A DNA stretch of 64,000 nt from Rhizobium mongolense USDA 1844 (GCF_000419765.1 NZ_ATTQ01000010.1:186154-250153), one strand, 5' to 3'; counted from the stretch's first letter, positions 1 to 8,917 are shown. The notes: generated by a model not told the origin, from the sequence alone. A program made the numbers and translations.

Positions 1-365
1 TGGAAATAGAGATCGGCCGCCTTTTGCATGCCGTCGATCATCCCGATCAGTTCCGCCTCGCCTGCAGCTGTCTGCTTGGCAGCAGCAATCGCCTTCAGCA
101 TGCGTTCGCGATTGGCGAAGATATCGCCATAGGTGCTGTCGCTGCGGAAGAGGATGAAGCCACGCAGGTTGACGGCCTGCTCCAGCATCGCCTGCAGCGC
201 GTCGTCGATGTGATTGACGAGGAGCTCCGATTTCTCCTGTTCGGCGGCAGCCGCAGCCGACGCGTTTGCCTTGCTGTACACATAGGCTGAGACGGAAATG
301 AAGATGAGAATCAGCGCGGCAAAGGTTGCGGCAAGCTTTCCCTTCAAGGACATGTTGGCGAACAC
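1..365 (-). CDS. Methyl-accepting chemotaxis protein, N-terminal part (cut by window edge)
   Basis: Only the N-terminal part lies in the window; the gene runs off the left edge. After a short basic start it has a membrane segment (about residues 12-29, rich in A, L, I, F) and then a helical periplasmic region with INHIDDAL- and VNLRGF-like pieces typical of four-helix-bundle sensor domains of rhizobial chemoreceptors. I chose GTG at 365 because AGGAG lies about 10 bases upstream; ATG at 353 is in the same frame but its spacing to that site is too long. The ligand cannot be predicted. The family assignment rests on the N-terminus alone, since the signalling domain is outside the window. Confidence 0.72.
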   Translation of the reverse strand, partial: MFANMSLKGKLAATFAALILIFISVSAYVYSKANASAAAAAEQEKSELLVNHIDDALQAMLEQAVNLRGFILFRSDSTYGDIFANRERMLKAIAAAKQTAAGEAELIGMIDGMQKAADLYF

Positions 366-672
366 CGGTCAACTCTCCTGACAAAAACGGCGAAACAAGC
401 CGCGCGAGACGCAGCGGCAGAGCGAATTAAACTGAAACATGATCTGCAGGTGAGGTTTTGATGCCATCATGGCAGGGAACGGCCCGGGCGGACCGCTGCA
501 ATCACCGCGAAGCTATGGGCACCGGCTTTAAATTTGCTTAATCTGTACTGCCCAAAATTTGGGGAGGAATTGTTTCCACGCGCTTCGCATTTCCTCGAAA
601 TGCCCTGGTCTCATCTGCGGCGACGGCAACAAAAGGCTTGCAAGCAGCGGCTTTGCCGGTCATGGACAGCCG
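366..672. other. Intergenic region between divergent chemoreceptor and tlyA
   Basis: About 300 bases with no convincing gene. It must hold the promoters of the leftward chemoreceptor and rightward tlyA. TTAA-N6-TTAA sits near 527-540, close to but one base short of the CtrA spacing (N7), so I do not call it a site. Confidence 0.5.
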
Positions 673-1419
673 ATGTCCGATCAGAATACCCAGCGCCTCG
701 ACCAGCTTCTCGTGAGCCTCGGCCTTTTTTCCAGCCGCTCGCGGGCACGCGATGCCGTAAGCCGTGGCACAGTGAAGGTCGGCGGCGCTGTCGTGACAAA
801 GCCGGGCGCTCTCTTTGCCGAGGACGCCGTAATCGAGGTCGATGATCCGGCACAGGATTACGTCTCCCGTGCCGCGCTCAAGCTCATTGCGGCGCTCGAT
901 CATTTCCATCTCTGTCCGGCAGGCCACCACTGTCTCGACATCGGTGCTTCGACAGGCGGCTTCACGGAAGTGCTGCTGGAGCGCGACGCGGCACATGTGA
1001 CCGCCATCGATGTCGGTCACGGGCAGATGCATCCGCGCATCGCAGGCGATCCGCGGGTCACGAATATCGAGGGGCTGAACGCCCGCAATTTGACGGCAGA
1101 GGATATCGGCCGGCCAACCACCTTCGTCGTGTCGGATGTTTCGTTCATTTCGCTGAAGCTCGCGCTGGCGCCTGCGTTGCAGATCGCCGAGCCTGGCGCC
1201 ATTGCAGCGCTTTTGGTAAAGCCGCAATTCGAAGCCGGACGCGAAGCGATCGGCAAGGGCGGACTGTTGAAGGACCCCTCCTCCGCGCCTGCGGTCGCGG
1301 CGGAGCTCGAGCGCTGGTTCGCCGAAGACATGGGCTGGAAGAGCCTTGGGCTCATCGCTTCGCCGATCGCCGGCGGCGACGGCAATCAGGAATTTCTACT
1401 CGCAGGAACGAAGCCGTGA
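673..1419 (+). CDS. tlyA: TlyA family RNA (cytidine-2'-O)-methyltransferase
   Basis: Predicted 248-residue rRNA 2'-O-methyltransferase (TlyA acts on 16S and, in some species, 23S rRNA). Residues about 5-65 form an S4 RNA-binding domain (RLDQLLVSLG, RARDAVSRG). The rest is an FtsJ/RrmJ-like Rossmann fold with the SAM motif LDIGASTGGFT and the downstream VKPQFEAGR motif carrying the catalytic-type lysine. ATG 673 was chosen because homologues begin just before the S4 domain; the frame is open further upstream to 559, but that part has no family similarity. The stop overlaps the GTG start of the next methyltransferase, so the two are translationally coupled. Confidence 0.9.
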   Translation: MSDQNTQRLDQLLVSLGLFSSRSRARDAVSRGTVKVGGAVVTKPGALFAEDAVIEVDDPAQDYVSRAALKLIAALDHFHLCPAGHHCLDIGASTGGFTEVLLERDAAHVTAIDVGHGQMHPRIAGDPRVTNIEGLNARNLTAEDIGRPTTFVVSDVSFISLKLALAPALQIAEPGAIAALLVKPQFEAGREAIGKGGLLKDPSSAPAVAAELERWFAEDMGWKSLGLIASPIAGGDGNQEFLLAGTKP

Positions 1420-2666
1420 GCACCGAAACAGTCACCATCCAGAAACTCGGCGGCCAGGGCGACGGCATTGCCGACGGCGCGGATGGCCCGATTTACGTGC
1501 CCTTCTCACTGCCCGGCGAAAGCGTGGCGATCGCGCGTGTCAAGAACCACGGCACGATCATGTCGATTGCCAAGCCTTCGGTCGACCGGCAGGATCCGCC
1601 CTGCCGCCATTTCGGCCCGGATGGCGTCAACGGAACTTGCGGCGGCTGCACGCTGCAGCACATGGCGGATCAGCCCTACCGGACCTTCAAGCGGCAGCTG
1701 GTGATCGACGCCCTGAAATCGAAGGGCATATCGGCCGAGGTCGGCGAACTCGTCCCGGCACATCCCGGCGAGCGGCGGCGCGTCGTCTTTGCGGCACGCA
1801 AGACCGAGAAGGATATGCTGATCGGCTTCAACCAGGCCGAAAGCCACCATATCGTTGCGATCGAGGAATGTCCTATCTCGTCGGCGGCGATCCTTGCACG
1901 GCTGCCGGCGATCAAGGCAATTGGCGCAGCGCTTGCGACCAGCGCCGAGGCCTTTCGCATTTCGGTTCTCGAAACACTTTCCGGGCTCGATCTCGCCGTC
2001 GACGGGATCAAGAAGATGCCGGACCCGCAGCGGCGTAAGGCGATTGAAACCGTGCTTGGCCTTCGCGGCATCGCGCGCGTTTCGCTGAATGGCGAAATCC
2101 TGGTCGAGCCATCCAAGCCGATCGTCGAGTTCGGCGGTGTGCAGGTCTCGCCGCCGGCTGGCGGCTTCGCGCAGGCGACGAAGCCAGCCGAAGAGACGAT
2201 GGCCGAGCTGGTGCTTGCCCATCTCGGCAAGGCAAAGCGCATCGCCGATCTCTTTGCGGGCGCCGGCACTTTTTCTCTTCGGCTTGCCCGGATCGGACGT
2301 GTGCATGCCGTCGAAGGCGAGGAGAAGGCGCTCGCCGCGCTCGACCAGGCGGCGCGCAAGGCACAAGGGCTGAAGCCGGTCAGCGTCGAGAAGCGCGATC
2401 TCTTCCGCCGCCCGCTGATGACGTCCGAACTGAAAGTCTATGACGCGGTGGTCTTCGATCCGCCTCGCGCCGGAGCGGAGTTCCAGTGCCGCGAGCTCGC
2501 CCGTTCGACAGTGAAGAAGATCGCCGCGGTCAGCTGCAATCCACTGACACTGGCGCGCGACCTCACCATTCTCATCGAGGGCGGTTACCGGATCACCGGC
2601 GTCACGCCGATTGACCAGTTTCTCTGGACCTCGCATGTCGAGGTGGTGGCGACGCTGGAAAAATAG
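1416..2666 (+). CDS. Class I SAM-dependent RNA m5U methyltransferase, TrmA/RumA (RlmD) family
   Basis: A 416-residue enzyme of the RumA/TrmA type that makes 5-methyluridine in tRNA or rRNA. Evidence: an N-terminal OB/TRAM-like beta region; a cysteine cluster, C-R-H-F-G then CGGC and TLQHM (about residues 63-80), which in RumA binds a 4Fe-4S cluster; a SAM-binding DLFAGAGTFSL; FDPPRAGAEFQ; and VSCNPLTLARDL with the nucleophilic cysteine. The start is GTG and overlaps the tlyA stop by 4 bases. Whether the target is tRNA U54 or 23S rRNA cannot be told from sequence, so no gene symbol is given. Confidence 0.88.
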   Translation: MSTETVTIQKLGGQGDGIADGADGPIYVPFSLPGESVAIARVKNHGTIMSIAKPSVDRQDPPCRHFGPDGVNGTCGGCTLQHMADQPYRTFKRQLVIDALKSKGISAEVGELVPAHPGERRRVVFAARKTEKDMLIGFNQAESHHIVAIEECPISSAAILARLPAIKAIGAALATSAEAFRISVLETLSGLDLAVDGIKKMPDPQRRKAIETVLGLRGIARVSLNGEILVEPSKPIVEFGGVQVSPPAGGFAQATKPAEETMAELVLAHLGKAKRIADLFAGAGTFSLRLARIGRVHAVEGEEKALAALDQAARKAQGLKPVSVEKRDLFRRPLMTSELKVYDAVVFDPPRAGAEFQCRELARSTVKKIAAVSCNPLTLARDLTILIEGGYRITGVTPIDQFLWTSHVEVVATLEK

Positions 2667-2711
2667 GCCCGGGCTCTCGCTGAGCCGCCATTGCGATCCT
2701 GCGCGCGAACG

Positions 2712-2742
2712 AAAATGCCCGCACAACGCGGGCATTTTTTTG
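2712..2742. terminator. Bidirectional rho-independent terminator
   Basis: Perfect 8-bp stem ATGCCCGC/GCGGGCAT (2715-2722 with 2728-2735), loop ACAAC, flanked by an A run on the left and a T run on the right. It lies between the convergent RNA methyltransferase and chemoreceptor genes and can end transcripts from both sides. Confidence 0.9.
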
Positions 2743-2759
2743 GTTTGAAGCGGCAGGGA

Positions 2760-4853
2760 TCAGGCGGCGCGGCGGTTAGCCGAAGCCGTCATTGCGTGCG
2801 CCCCGGATTGTAGGTTGAACTGCGCCAGAAGCTGCATCAGCTTTGCGGCCTCGGTTGCCAGGCCGTGGCTTGCCGCTGTCTGCTCTTCGACCATTGCAGC
2901 GTTCTGCTGTGTGCCCTGATCCATTGTGTTGACGGCCATATTGATCTCGTGGAGGCCGGTCGATTGCTCACGGGTGGCCGTGACGATCGCGCCGACATGG
3001 CGGCTGATTTCCTGCACCTGCAGAACGATCGCCTCCAGTGCTTTGCCGGTATCGCCGACCAGCGTCACACCGGAGCGAACCTGGAAATTCGAGGCCGTGA
3101 TCAGGCTCTCGATCTCCTTGGCCGCCTTGGCGGAACGCTGCGCCAGTTCGCGAACTTCCTGCGCGACGACGGCAAAGCCCTTGCCTGCCTCGCCGGCACG
3201 TGCGGCTTCGACACCGGCATTGAGCGCCAGAAGGTTGGTCTGGAACGCGATATCGTCGATGACGCTGATGATGTTCGAAATCTGCTCGGACGACTGCTCG
3301 ATGCCGTTCATCGCATCGACCGCCTTGCGGACGATCTCGCCGGATTCTTCGGCGCCGGCGCGTGTGCGGTTGACGAGATTGCCTGCTTCCTCGGCGCGGC
3401 GGGCGGTGTCCTTGACGGTGGTCGTGATCTCCTCGAGTGCTGCGGCAGTCTCTTCGACTGACGCTGCCTGCTGCTCCGTGCGGCGGGCGAGACCATCGGC
3501 AGCCGTGCGGATCTCCGACGCACCGGCATCGATCGCATGCGCGTTGCGGCCGACTGTCTGGAGTGCCGCGTGCAGCTTGCCGACGGCCGTGTTGTAGTCG
3601 CTGCGGAGGCGGTCGAGATGCGCGGCGAACGGCGTTTCGATGCGGTGGGCGAGATTACCCTCCGAAAGCGCTCCGAGCGCACCCGCCAGCGCGTCGACGG
3701 CCGTACGGATTTCTGCCGCCTCCAGCGCTTTTTGCGCTTCGCGGTCCTGACGCTCGCGCTCGGTCAGTGCGCGGCTGGTCTCGGCCTCGCCTTCCAGGCG
3801 CTCGCGATCGATTGCGTTGTTTTTGAAGATGGCGACCGCTTCGGCCATCGAGCCGATCTGATCGCGGCGTTCCTCACCGGGAATGGCGGCAGAGAGATTG
3901 CCGGCTGCCAGGTTCTGCATCGCAGCCGTCATGGCGGTGACCGGGCGGATGACGAGACCGTGCAGCAGCCAAGCCATGGCGACGATCATCAGGCCAACGG
4001 CGAGAAGCGTGGCGATGGTCGCGGCGATGCGGAACTCGTTCAGGGACGCGAAGGCCTTGTCGCCGTCAACGACGAAGCCGAGATGCCACTCGACCGTCGG
4101 CAGGCCATCAACCGGCAGAAAGCTGACGAGAACCGGCTTGCCGTCGAATTCGCTCTCGACCAGGCCGGGACCGATCGACGGCGTCGCGTTCGGGAAGGCA
4201 TCGGCAAGCGTTTTGGTAACAAGCTTGGCATCCGGATGGATGACAATCTGGCCGCTCTTGTTGACCAGGAAAGCCATGCCCTGGCCGCCGAGATCGATCT
4301 CCTTGATCATCTTCACCATCGTATCCAGCGAAAAATCGCTGCCGACTACGCCGGCGAGCTTGCCGTCGCGCTTGACCGGAACGGCCGCACTGATGATGAG
4401 ATCGCCGCTCGAGGCGTCGGTGTAGGGCTCGGTCAGTACGGGCGCATCGGCCTTGGCTGCGTCCTGATACCACGGGCGCTTGCGCGGATCGTAATCTGCC
4501 GGAAGCGGCAGGTCCGGCCAGGACGTGAACACCCCCTGTTCGTCGCCGAGATAGGTACTGACGAACTGCTTCGTCAGGACGTCGTTCTGCAGCACGCTGA
4601 CAACGCCGGCCCGATCGCCGGCCTTTGCGGAGGCGTTCGCGGCCATCGCGGTCAGCGCGACGCGCCCGTTCATCCAGTTGGCAAGGCTGCGTGCAGCCTG
4701 CTCGCCGGAAGACTGGATATTCGCTTCGATCGCGGCCGTCGTGACGCTGCGCTGCACCGAATTGATATAAGAGGAAAAGGCGACAAAGGCCGCGAGAACG
4801 ACGGCGGACGCGGCGACAAGGATGCGCGTCATCAAATTCGTCTTCTTTTTCAA
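2760..4853 (-). CDS. Methyl-accepting chemotaxis protein with dCache amino-acid-type sensor
   Basis: Transmembrane chemoreceptor, 697 residues. Order: membrane helix (about 9-30), periplasmic dCache domain (about 35-270), second helix (about 275-300), HAMP plus a second HAMP-like segment, then the coiled-coil signalling domain with the hairpin tip around SVIDDIAFQTNLLALNAGVE. The sensor contains Y-x4-R-x-W-Y (YDPRKRPWY), then a tyrosine 15 residues on and an aspartate 29 further, matching the universal dCache amino-acid motif. No C-terminal CheR/CheB-tethering pentapeptide is present (ends ANRRAA). The start is TTG at 4853, supported by AAGGA seven bases upstream; the upstream in-frame extension looks non-coding. 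A CtrA-type site lies upstream. Confidence 0.9.
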   Translation of the reverse strand: MKKKTNLMTRILVAASAVVLAAFVAFSSYINSVQRSVTTAAIEANIQSSGEQAARSLANWMNGRVALTAMAANASAKAGDRAGVVSVLQNDVLTKQFVSTYLGDEQGVFTSWPDLPLPADYDPRKRPWYQDAAKADAPVLTEPYTDASSGDLIISAAVPVKRDGKLAGVVGSDFSLDTMVKMIKEIDLGGQGMAFLVNKSGQIVIHPDAKLVTKTLADAFPNATPSIGPGLVESEFDGKPVLVSFLPVDGLPTVEWHLGFVVDGDKAFASLNEFRIAATIATLLAVGLMIVAMAWLLHGLVIRPVTAMTAAMQNLAAGNLSAAIPGEERRDQIGSMAEAVAIFKNNAIDRERLEGEAETSRALTERERQDREAQKALEAAEIRTAVDALAGALGALSEGNLAHRIETPFAAHLDRLRSDYNTAVGKLHAALQTVGRNAHAIDAGASEIRTAADGLARRTEQQAASVEETAAALEEITTTVKDTARRAEEAGNLVNRTRAGAEESGEIVRKAVDAMNGIEQSSEQISNIISVIDDIAFQTNLLALNAGVEAARAGEAGKGFAVVAQEVRELAQRSAKAAKEIESLITASNFQVRSGVTLVGDTGKALEAIVLQVQEISRHVGAIVTATREQSTGLHEINMAVNTMDQGTQQNAAMVEEQTAASHGLATEAAKLMQLLAQFNLQSGAHAMTASANRRAA

Positions 4854-5016
4854 GATGCGTTCCTTTCGGATCGTCTGCCGTCCCGTCGGCGCGCAGGAAC
4901 GCGGCGGGAACGCTGAACGGGCAGAGGGCTCATGGAGACAAGGATGCGCAAAGCGCCTCATGCGCCCGGACGACCGAATGGAATCAACTCGTCACCCCCT
5001 GATTATTAGGGGTTAC

Positions 5017-5031
5017 TTAAAACAGGCTTAA
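5017..5031. promoter_or_regulatory. Candidate CtrA binding site (TTAA-N7-TTAA)
   Basis: TTAA-AACAGGC-TTAA matches the CtrA consensus half-site pair and spacing. It lies about 165 bases upstream of the leftward chemoreceptor start. CtrA commonly controls motility and chemotaxis genes in alphaproteobacteria. A chance match in this AT-richer spacer is possible. Confidence 0.4.
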
Positions 5032-5058
5032 AATTTAGCAGAAATCCTGCGTCCGGCA

Positions 5059-5811
5059 TCAGCGGCGCATGAAGGCCTCGAAAGCCGCACGGGCTTCGGC
5101 GCTCTTCAACTGTGCGGCAAAATGCTGGGCCTCGTCATCGATGCGCGCAATGATCTCGGCACGGTCGCCGCGGATGAGATGACGAGCAATCTTCAAGGCT
5201 TCCGGCGGCTTGGCGGCGAGTTTTGCGGCGGCCGCAAGGGTTAGGGATTCAACGTCCGGCGCGGAGCAAACCTTCCAGACCAGTCCGGCATCCTTTGCCT
5301 CCTGCGCGGAGAATGCTTCACCCGCAGCAAGCAGGGCGAAGGCGCGCTGATGACCCATGATGCGCGGCGCAAGCAAGCTGGAGGCAGCTTCGGGCACGAG
5401 CGCCAGATCGACGAAAGGTGTGCGAAACTGGCTGCGGTCGGAGGCGACCGTCAAATCGCAATGCATGTGCATCGTCGTGCCGATGCCGATCGCCAGCCCA
5501 TCGACGCCGGAAACCAGCGGCTTTTCGGCATTGACGAGCGCATTGAGGAAATCGAGGAGCTCCCGGCCAAGGGAGCCACCCATCGCCGCCGCAAGGAAGT
5601 CGCCAATATCGTTACCTGCGGAAAAAGCGCCTTCTGTGCCGAGGAAGACCGTCGCGCGGATGGTGATGTCCTCATTCGCGGCCTTTAGCGCTTCGGTCAT
5701 CCGCACATACATGGGGCGGGTGATCGCGTTCTTCTTTTCCGGGCGGTTGAAGCGAATGATCTGTACGCCGGGATGAGTAGCGGATTGTTCGACGATGATG
5801 TGGTCGGACAT
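5059..5811 (-). CDS. Enoyl-CoA hydratase/isomerase (crotonase) family protein
   Basis: A 250-residue crotonase-fold enzyme acting on acyl-CoA thioesters. Visible are the RPEKKNAI start of the fold, the oxyanion-hole and CoA region FSAGNDIGDF, GVDGLAIGIGTTM, and FVDLALVPEAASS, which holds the second active-site acidic residue region. The LVPEAASSLLAPRIMG pattern is closer to the PaaG/isomerase-like branch than to classical hydratase, so the reaction (hydration or double-bond shift) is open. It is separated by 9 bases from the upstream acyl-CoA dehydrogenase gene, so the pair probably forms one beta-oxidation operon. Confidence 0.85.
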   Translation of the reverse strand: MSDHIIVEQSATHPGVQIIRFNRPEKKNAITRPMYVRMTEALKAANEDITIRATVFLGTEGAFSAGNDIGDFLAAAMGGSLGRELLDFLNALVNAEKPLVSGVDGLAIGIGTTMHMHCDLTVASDRSQFRTPFVDLALVPEAASSLLAPRIMGHQRAFALLAAGEAFSAQEAKDAGLVWKVCSAPDVESLTLAAAAKLAAKPPEALKIARHLIRGDRAEIIARIDDEAQHFAAQLKSAEARAAFEAFMRR

Positions 5812-5820
5812 GAATGATCC

Positions 5821-7599
5821 TCAGGCAAGAGCAATGCGGGCTGCCGCGAGACTATCTGCGCCGTTGATGACGCGATCCTTCAAGGCTGCGGTTTCCGACA
5901 ACAGATTTTCGGCGGCAAAGCGGCAAAGCGCAATGCGGCTTTCGTGCGCACCGTCAGATACCCTGGCAAGCCCGCCTTTGGCGAGGTAGGAGCCGGTCAG
6001 GGCGAGCCCGAAGAGGCGCTGATAGGGCGTCGCTCCCGAAAGGGCCTCGGCCACCTTGCCGTCTGCCTGCACCTTCAAAAGCCAGCCGGTTGCCTGTTCG
6101 AGATCGGCGATGGCCGAATCAAGCCGTGCTGCCGTTTCGCCAAAGCCATCGAGATTGGAACTGCGCACCTGATCGGCGATATCGCGAAGTTCGGCGAGGA
6201 AGCCTTTCACGTGATCGCCGTTCGAAAGCGGCAGCTTGCGGGTGACGAGATCGATCGCCTGGATTCCGTTGGTGCCTTCGTAGATCGGCGCGATCCGAGC
6301 GTCGCGCAGGAAGCGGGCAGCGCCCGTTTCCTCGATGAAGCCCATGCCGCCATGGACCTGAATGCCGAGCGAGGCGACGTCGACGCCGGCATCGGTCGAG
6401 AAGGACTTGGCGATCGGCGTCAGAAGCGCAGCGCGTTCGTGCCAATGCTGCTTGTCTCCGCTGGCGCGATGCGACATGTCGATCGCATGGGCGCAAGCAT
6501 AGGAGATGGCGCGGGAGCCTTGCGTCAGCGCCTTCATCGTCAGCAGCATGCGGGCAACGTCGGGATGTTCGATGATCGGGCTCATGCCGCTGCCGCTCCA
6601 GCCGGGCGCCCTGCCCTGCGTGCGCTCCATGGCATAGGCGATCGCCTTCTGCGTTGCGGCTTCGGCGATCGCGACACCCTGCATGCCGACCGTCAGACGG
6701 GCGTTGTTCATCATCGTGAACATGCAGTTGAGGCCCTTGTTCTCCTCGCCCACGAGCCAGCCGACCGCCCCCTTCTCGCCGCCGAACCTGCCGTCTCCAT
6801 AAATAATCGTGCAGGTGGGCGATCCATGGATGCCCATCTTGTGTTCCAGCGAATGGCAAAAGACGTCGTTGCGGCGACCGAGCGAGCCATCGTCGTTGAC
6901 AAGGAACTTCGGCACCAGGAACAGCGAAATGCCGCGCGTGCCGGCCGGTGCATCAGGCAGGCGGGCGAGGACGAGATGGATGATGTTGTCCGTAGCGTCG
7001 TGCTCGCCCCAGGTGATGAATATCTTCTGGCCGAACAGGCGATAGGTGCCGTCATCGCGCCGCTCGGCCCGGCTCTTCAGCGCGCCGACGTCCGACCCTG
7101 CATGCGGCTCGGTGAGGTTCATGGTGGCAGTCCACTCGCCGGAGATGAGCTTCGCCAGGTATTTCTGCTGAAGTTCCGGGCTGCCGTGGGCACTCAGCGC
7201 CTCGACCGCACCCATCGTCAGCGTCGGGCAGAGCGCGAAGGCCGTGGCGCCGGAATTCCACATTTCAAGAGCGGCTACGTTCAGCATGTTAGGCAGGCCC
7301 TGGCCGCCATATTCCTCGGGGCCCGTCAGTCCGTTCCAGCCACCTGCAATCCAATCCTGATAGAGTTTCGCCCAGCCATCCGGGGTCTTCACTTCGCCGT
7401 CAACCAGACGAGCACCCTGCCTGTCGCCGATCTCGGCCAGCGGGGCGACTTCTTCCGTCGCGAAACGACCGGCTTCGTTCAGGATCGCATCGACGAGATC
7501 TTCGCCGAGGTCGCCGAGCAGGCCTTTATCGATCGCGTCGCTCAGCCCTGCGATGTGTCTCAGGGTGAACGCGATGTCCTCGACGGGCGCCTTGTACAT
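5821..7599 (-). CDS. Acyl-CoA dehydrogenase (long, DmdC/FadE-like, with C-terminal extension)
   Basis: FAD-dependent enzyme of 592 residues that introduces the alpha-beta double bond into an acyl-CoA. The size fits the DmdC-like group, which carries an extra C-terminal domain beyond the usual 380 residues. Visible motifs: NLTEPHAGSDVG and KIFITWGEHD in the FAD/substrate domain, and DARIAPIYEGTNGIQA near the active-site region. ATG 7599 is preferred over 7614 because GAGGAG stands six bases before it. It is first in a two-gene unit with the crotonase. A LiuR-like palindrome stands upstream. The substrate is not predictable. Confidence 0.88.
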   Translation of the reverse strand: MYKAPVEDIAFTLRHIAGLSDAIDKGLLGDLGEDLVDAILNEAGRFATEEVAPLAEIGDRQGARLVDGEVKTPDGWAKLYQDWIAGGWNGLTGPEEYGGQGLPNMLNVAALEMWNSGATAFALCPTLTMGAVEALSAHGSPELQQKYLAKLISGEWTATMNLTEPHAGSDVGALKSRAERRDDGTYRLFGQKIFITWGEHDATDNIIHLVLARLPDAPAGTRGISLFLVPKFLVNDDGSLGRRNDVFCHSLEHKMGIHGSPTCTIIYGDGRFGGEKGAVGWLVGEENKGLNCMFTMMNNARLTVGMQGVAIAEAATQKAIAYAMERTQGRAPGWSGSGMSPIIEHPDVARMLLTMKALTQGSRAISYACAHAIDMSHRASGDKQHWHERAALLTPIAKSFSTDAGVDVASLGIQVHGGMGFIEETGAARFLRDARIAPIYEGTNGIQAIDLVTRKLPLSNGDHVKGFLAELRDIADQVRSSNLDGFGETAARLDSAIADLEQATGWLLKVQADGKVAEALSGATPYQRLFGLALTGSYLAKGGLARVSDGAHESRIALCRFAAENLLSETAALKDRVINGADSLAAARIALA

Positions 7600-7663
7600 A
7601 TCATCTCCTCGCATCTCAATCGGAACCGTGGTTCCAAGCCTCCGGTGGAAGAGCTATTTGATT

Positions 7664-7679
7664 TTTACGTAAACGTCAA
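7664..7679. promoter_or_regulatory. LiuR-like palindromic operator (TTTACGT-AA-ACGTCAA)
   Basis: An ACGT-AA-ACGT core with near-palindromic arms, 65 bases upstream of the acyl-CoA dehydrogenase start. It resembles sites of MerR-family LiuR regulators of branched-chain amino acid and acyl-CoA catabolism. The regulator gene is not in the window, so the assignment is inferred from motif and context. Confidence 0.45.
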
Positions 7680-7799
7680 TTTCGAATTCGGCGTTTCAGA
7701 ATTGACGATATCTTGCCGCTCGCAGGTCTTCACACTTGCACAAACAAACGTCATGGAGAATCTCTAAACAGACTGATCGCATCGAAAGGATCGCGACCG

Positions 7800-8795
7800 A
7801 TGGATACATTGCCCGCCAATATACCCGGCCTCGTCTGGGCCTACAGTTTTCCGGGAAGAAGCGGTAAGGCAGTGCGCCTGCACAACAGCGCGTTTCCGGC
7901 AGAACTGGTGTCCGGCAACGGCTTTTACTGGCTGCATCTCAACCTCGCCGATGCGCGCGTCCCTGCCCTGCTCGAAACGCTGGACGGCCTTTCCGAAGAT
8001 GCCAAGGCGGCTCTCACCACGCGCGATACGCATGCTGCGCTTACCGTGGACGAGCAGATGCTCTACGGCACGCTCATCGATTGCCAGCGTGAATTCGATC
8101 AGGATACCAACGATCTCGGCTGGCTGCATTTCGCGATCGCCGATCGCTTCATCATCACCACCCGTCTGCAGCCGCTGCGCAGTGTCGAGCGGGCGCGCGC
8201 GATGATCGAAAAGAATCCGGCAAAATTCTCCCGGCCGGTGGACCTCTTCGAACTGCTGGTGATCGAGTTTCAGCGCACGCTGATTTCCGTTGTCATGGAG
8301 CTCACCGAAGAGCTGAACCTCATCGAAGACTTCGTCTACGACAGCGTTTCGCGCGATGAGCGGCGGCGGCTGGCGCCGGCACGCCGCACGATCGTACGCC
8401 TCCACCGGCACCTCAGAAACGTGTTGACGCTCATGCGGCGTGCCTCGGCCTCCGACGAGGACGAGATGCCCTTCGGCTTCGAGGATATCGCCGGCCGGCT
8501 AACGAGCAGGCTGGAATCGGTCGACCACGATATCTATGCATTGCAGGAGCGCGCCCGCTTGCTGCACGAGGAAATCGACTCGAAGCAGTCCTCCGAGACC
8601 AACCGACACCTCTACATCCTTTCGATCATGACCGCCTTCCTGCTGCCGCCAACGCTGGTGACCGGCTTCTTCGGCATGAATACGGCCAATCTACCCTTCG
8701 CCGAAGGACCTGGCGGTACGGAATACGCGGTGGCGCTCCTTATCGCTTCGGTGCTGCTTGCCTGGTGGCTGCTCAAGCGGGTCAATATTCTTTGA
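7800..8795 (+). CDS. zntB: CorA/ZntB family divalent metal ion transporter
   Basis: A 331-residue CorA-superfamily membrane protein, closer to the ZntB zinc transporters than to classic CorA. It has a large cytosolic alpha/beta N-terminal domain, a long helix rich in acidic and basic residues (about 170-260), and two C-terminal membrane helices joined by the GMN signature (GFFGMNTANLPFAEG). ATG 7800 was chosen for the AAGGA upstream and for homologue length. It is divergent from the acyl-CoA dehydrogenase and probably monocistronic. Metal specificity (Zn versus Mg, Ni) is inferred from subfamily and is uncertain. This is a second GMN protein in the window; the other is the CorA near 54 kb. 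Confidence 0.82.
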   Translation: MDTLPANIPGLVWAYSFPGRSGKAVRLHNSAFPAELVSGNGFYWLHLNLADARVPALLETLDGLSEDAKAALTTRDTHAALTVDEQMLYGTLIDCQREFDQDTNDLGWLHFAIADRFIITTRLQPLRSVERARAMIEKNPAKFSRPVDLFELLVIEFQRTLISVVMELTEELNLIEDFVYDSVSRDERRRLAPARRTIVRLHRHLRNVLTLMRRASASDEDEMPFGFEDIAGRLTSRLESVDHDIYALQERARLLHEEIDSKQSSETNRHLYILSIMTAFLLPPTLVTGFFGMNTANLPFAEGPGGTEYAVALLIASVLLAWWLLKRVNIL

Positions 8796-8917
8796 CAAGA
8801 AAATTCGCTGTCGGAGCACTGCTTGCCATGGACGCATATCGAAATACGCAGAGTAACTGCAATGGATGGGTTGCGTGCCGGCTCGCACTTCGTCCCGCAG
8901 AAGAATAAGATCACGAC

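Noticed and set aside
559..672. Upstream in-frame extension of tlyA
   Set aside because: No similarity to TlyA N-termini; the family starts just before the S4 domain at 673.
3537..4916. Long open frame on the plus strand opposite the chemoreceptor
   Set aside because: Antisense shadow of a high-GC gene; no domain, while the minus-strand frame is a clear chemoreceptor.
4990..5012. CCCCT/AGGGG hairpin upstream of the chemoreceptor
   Set aside because: Only 5 bp, no T run, and in a promoter region rather than after a gene.
5944..7767. Long plus-strand frame opposite the acyl-CoA dehydrogenase
   Set aside because: Antisense shadow; the real gene is on the minus strand with all family motifs.
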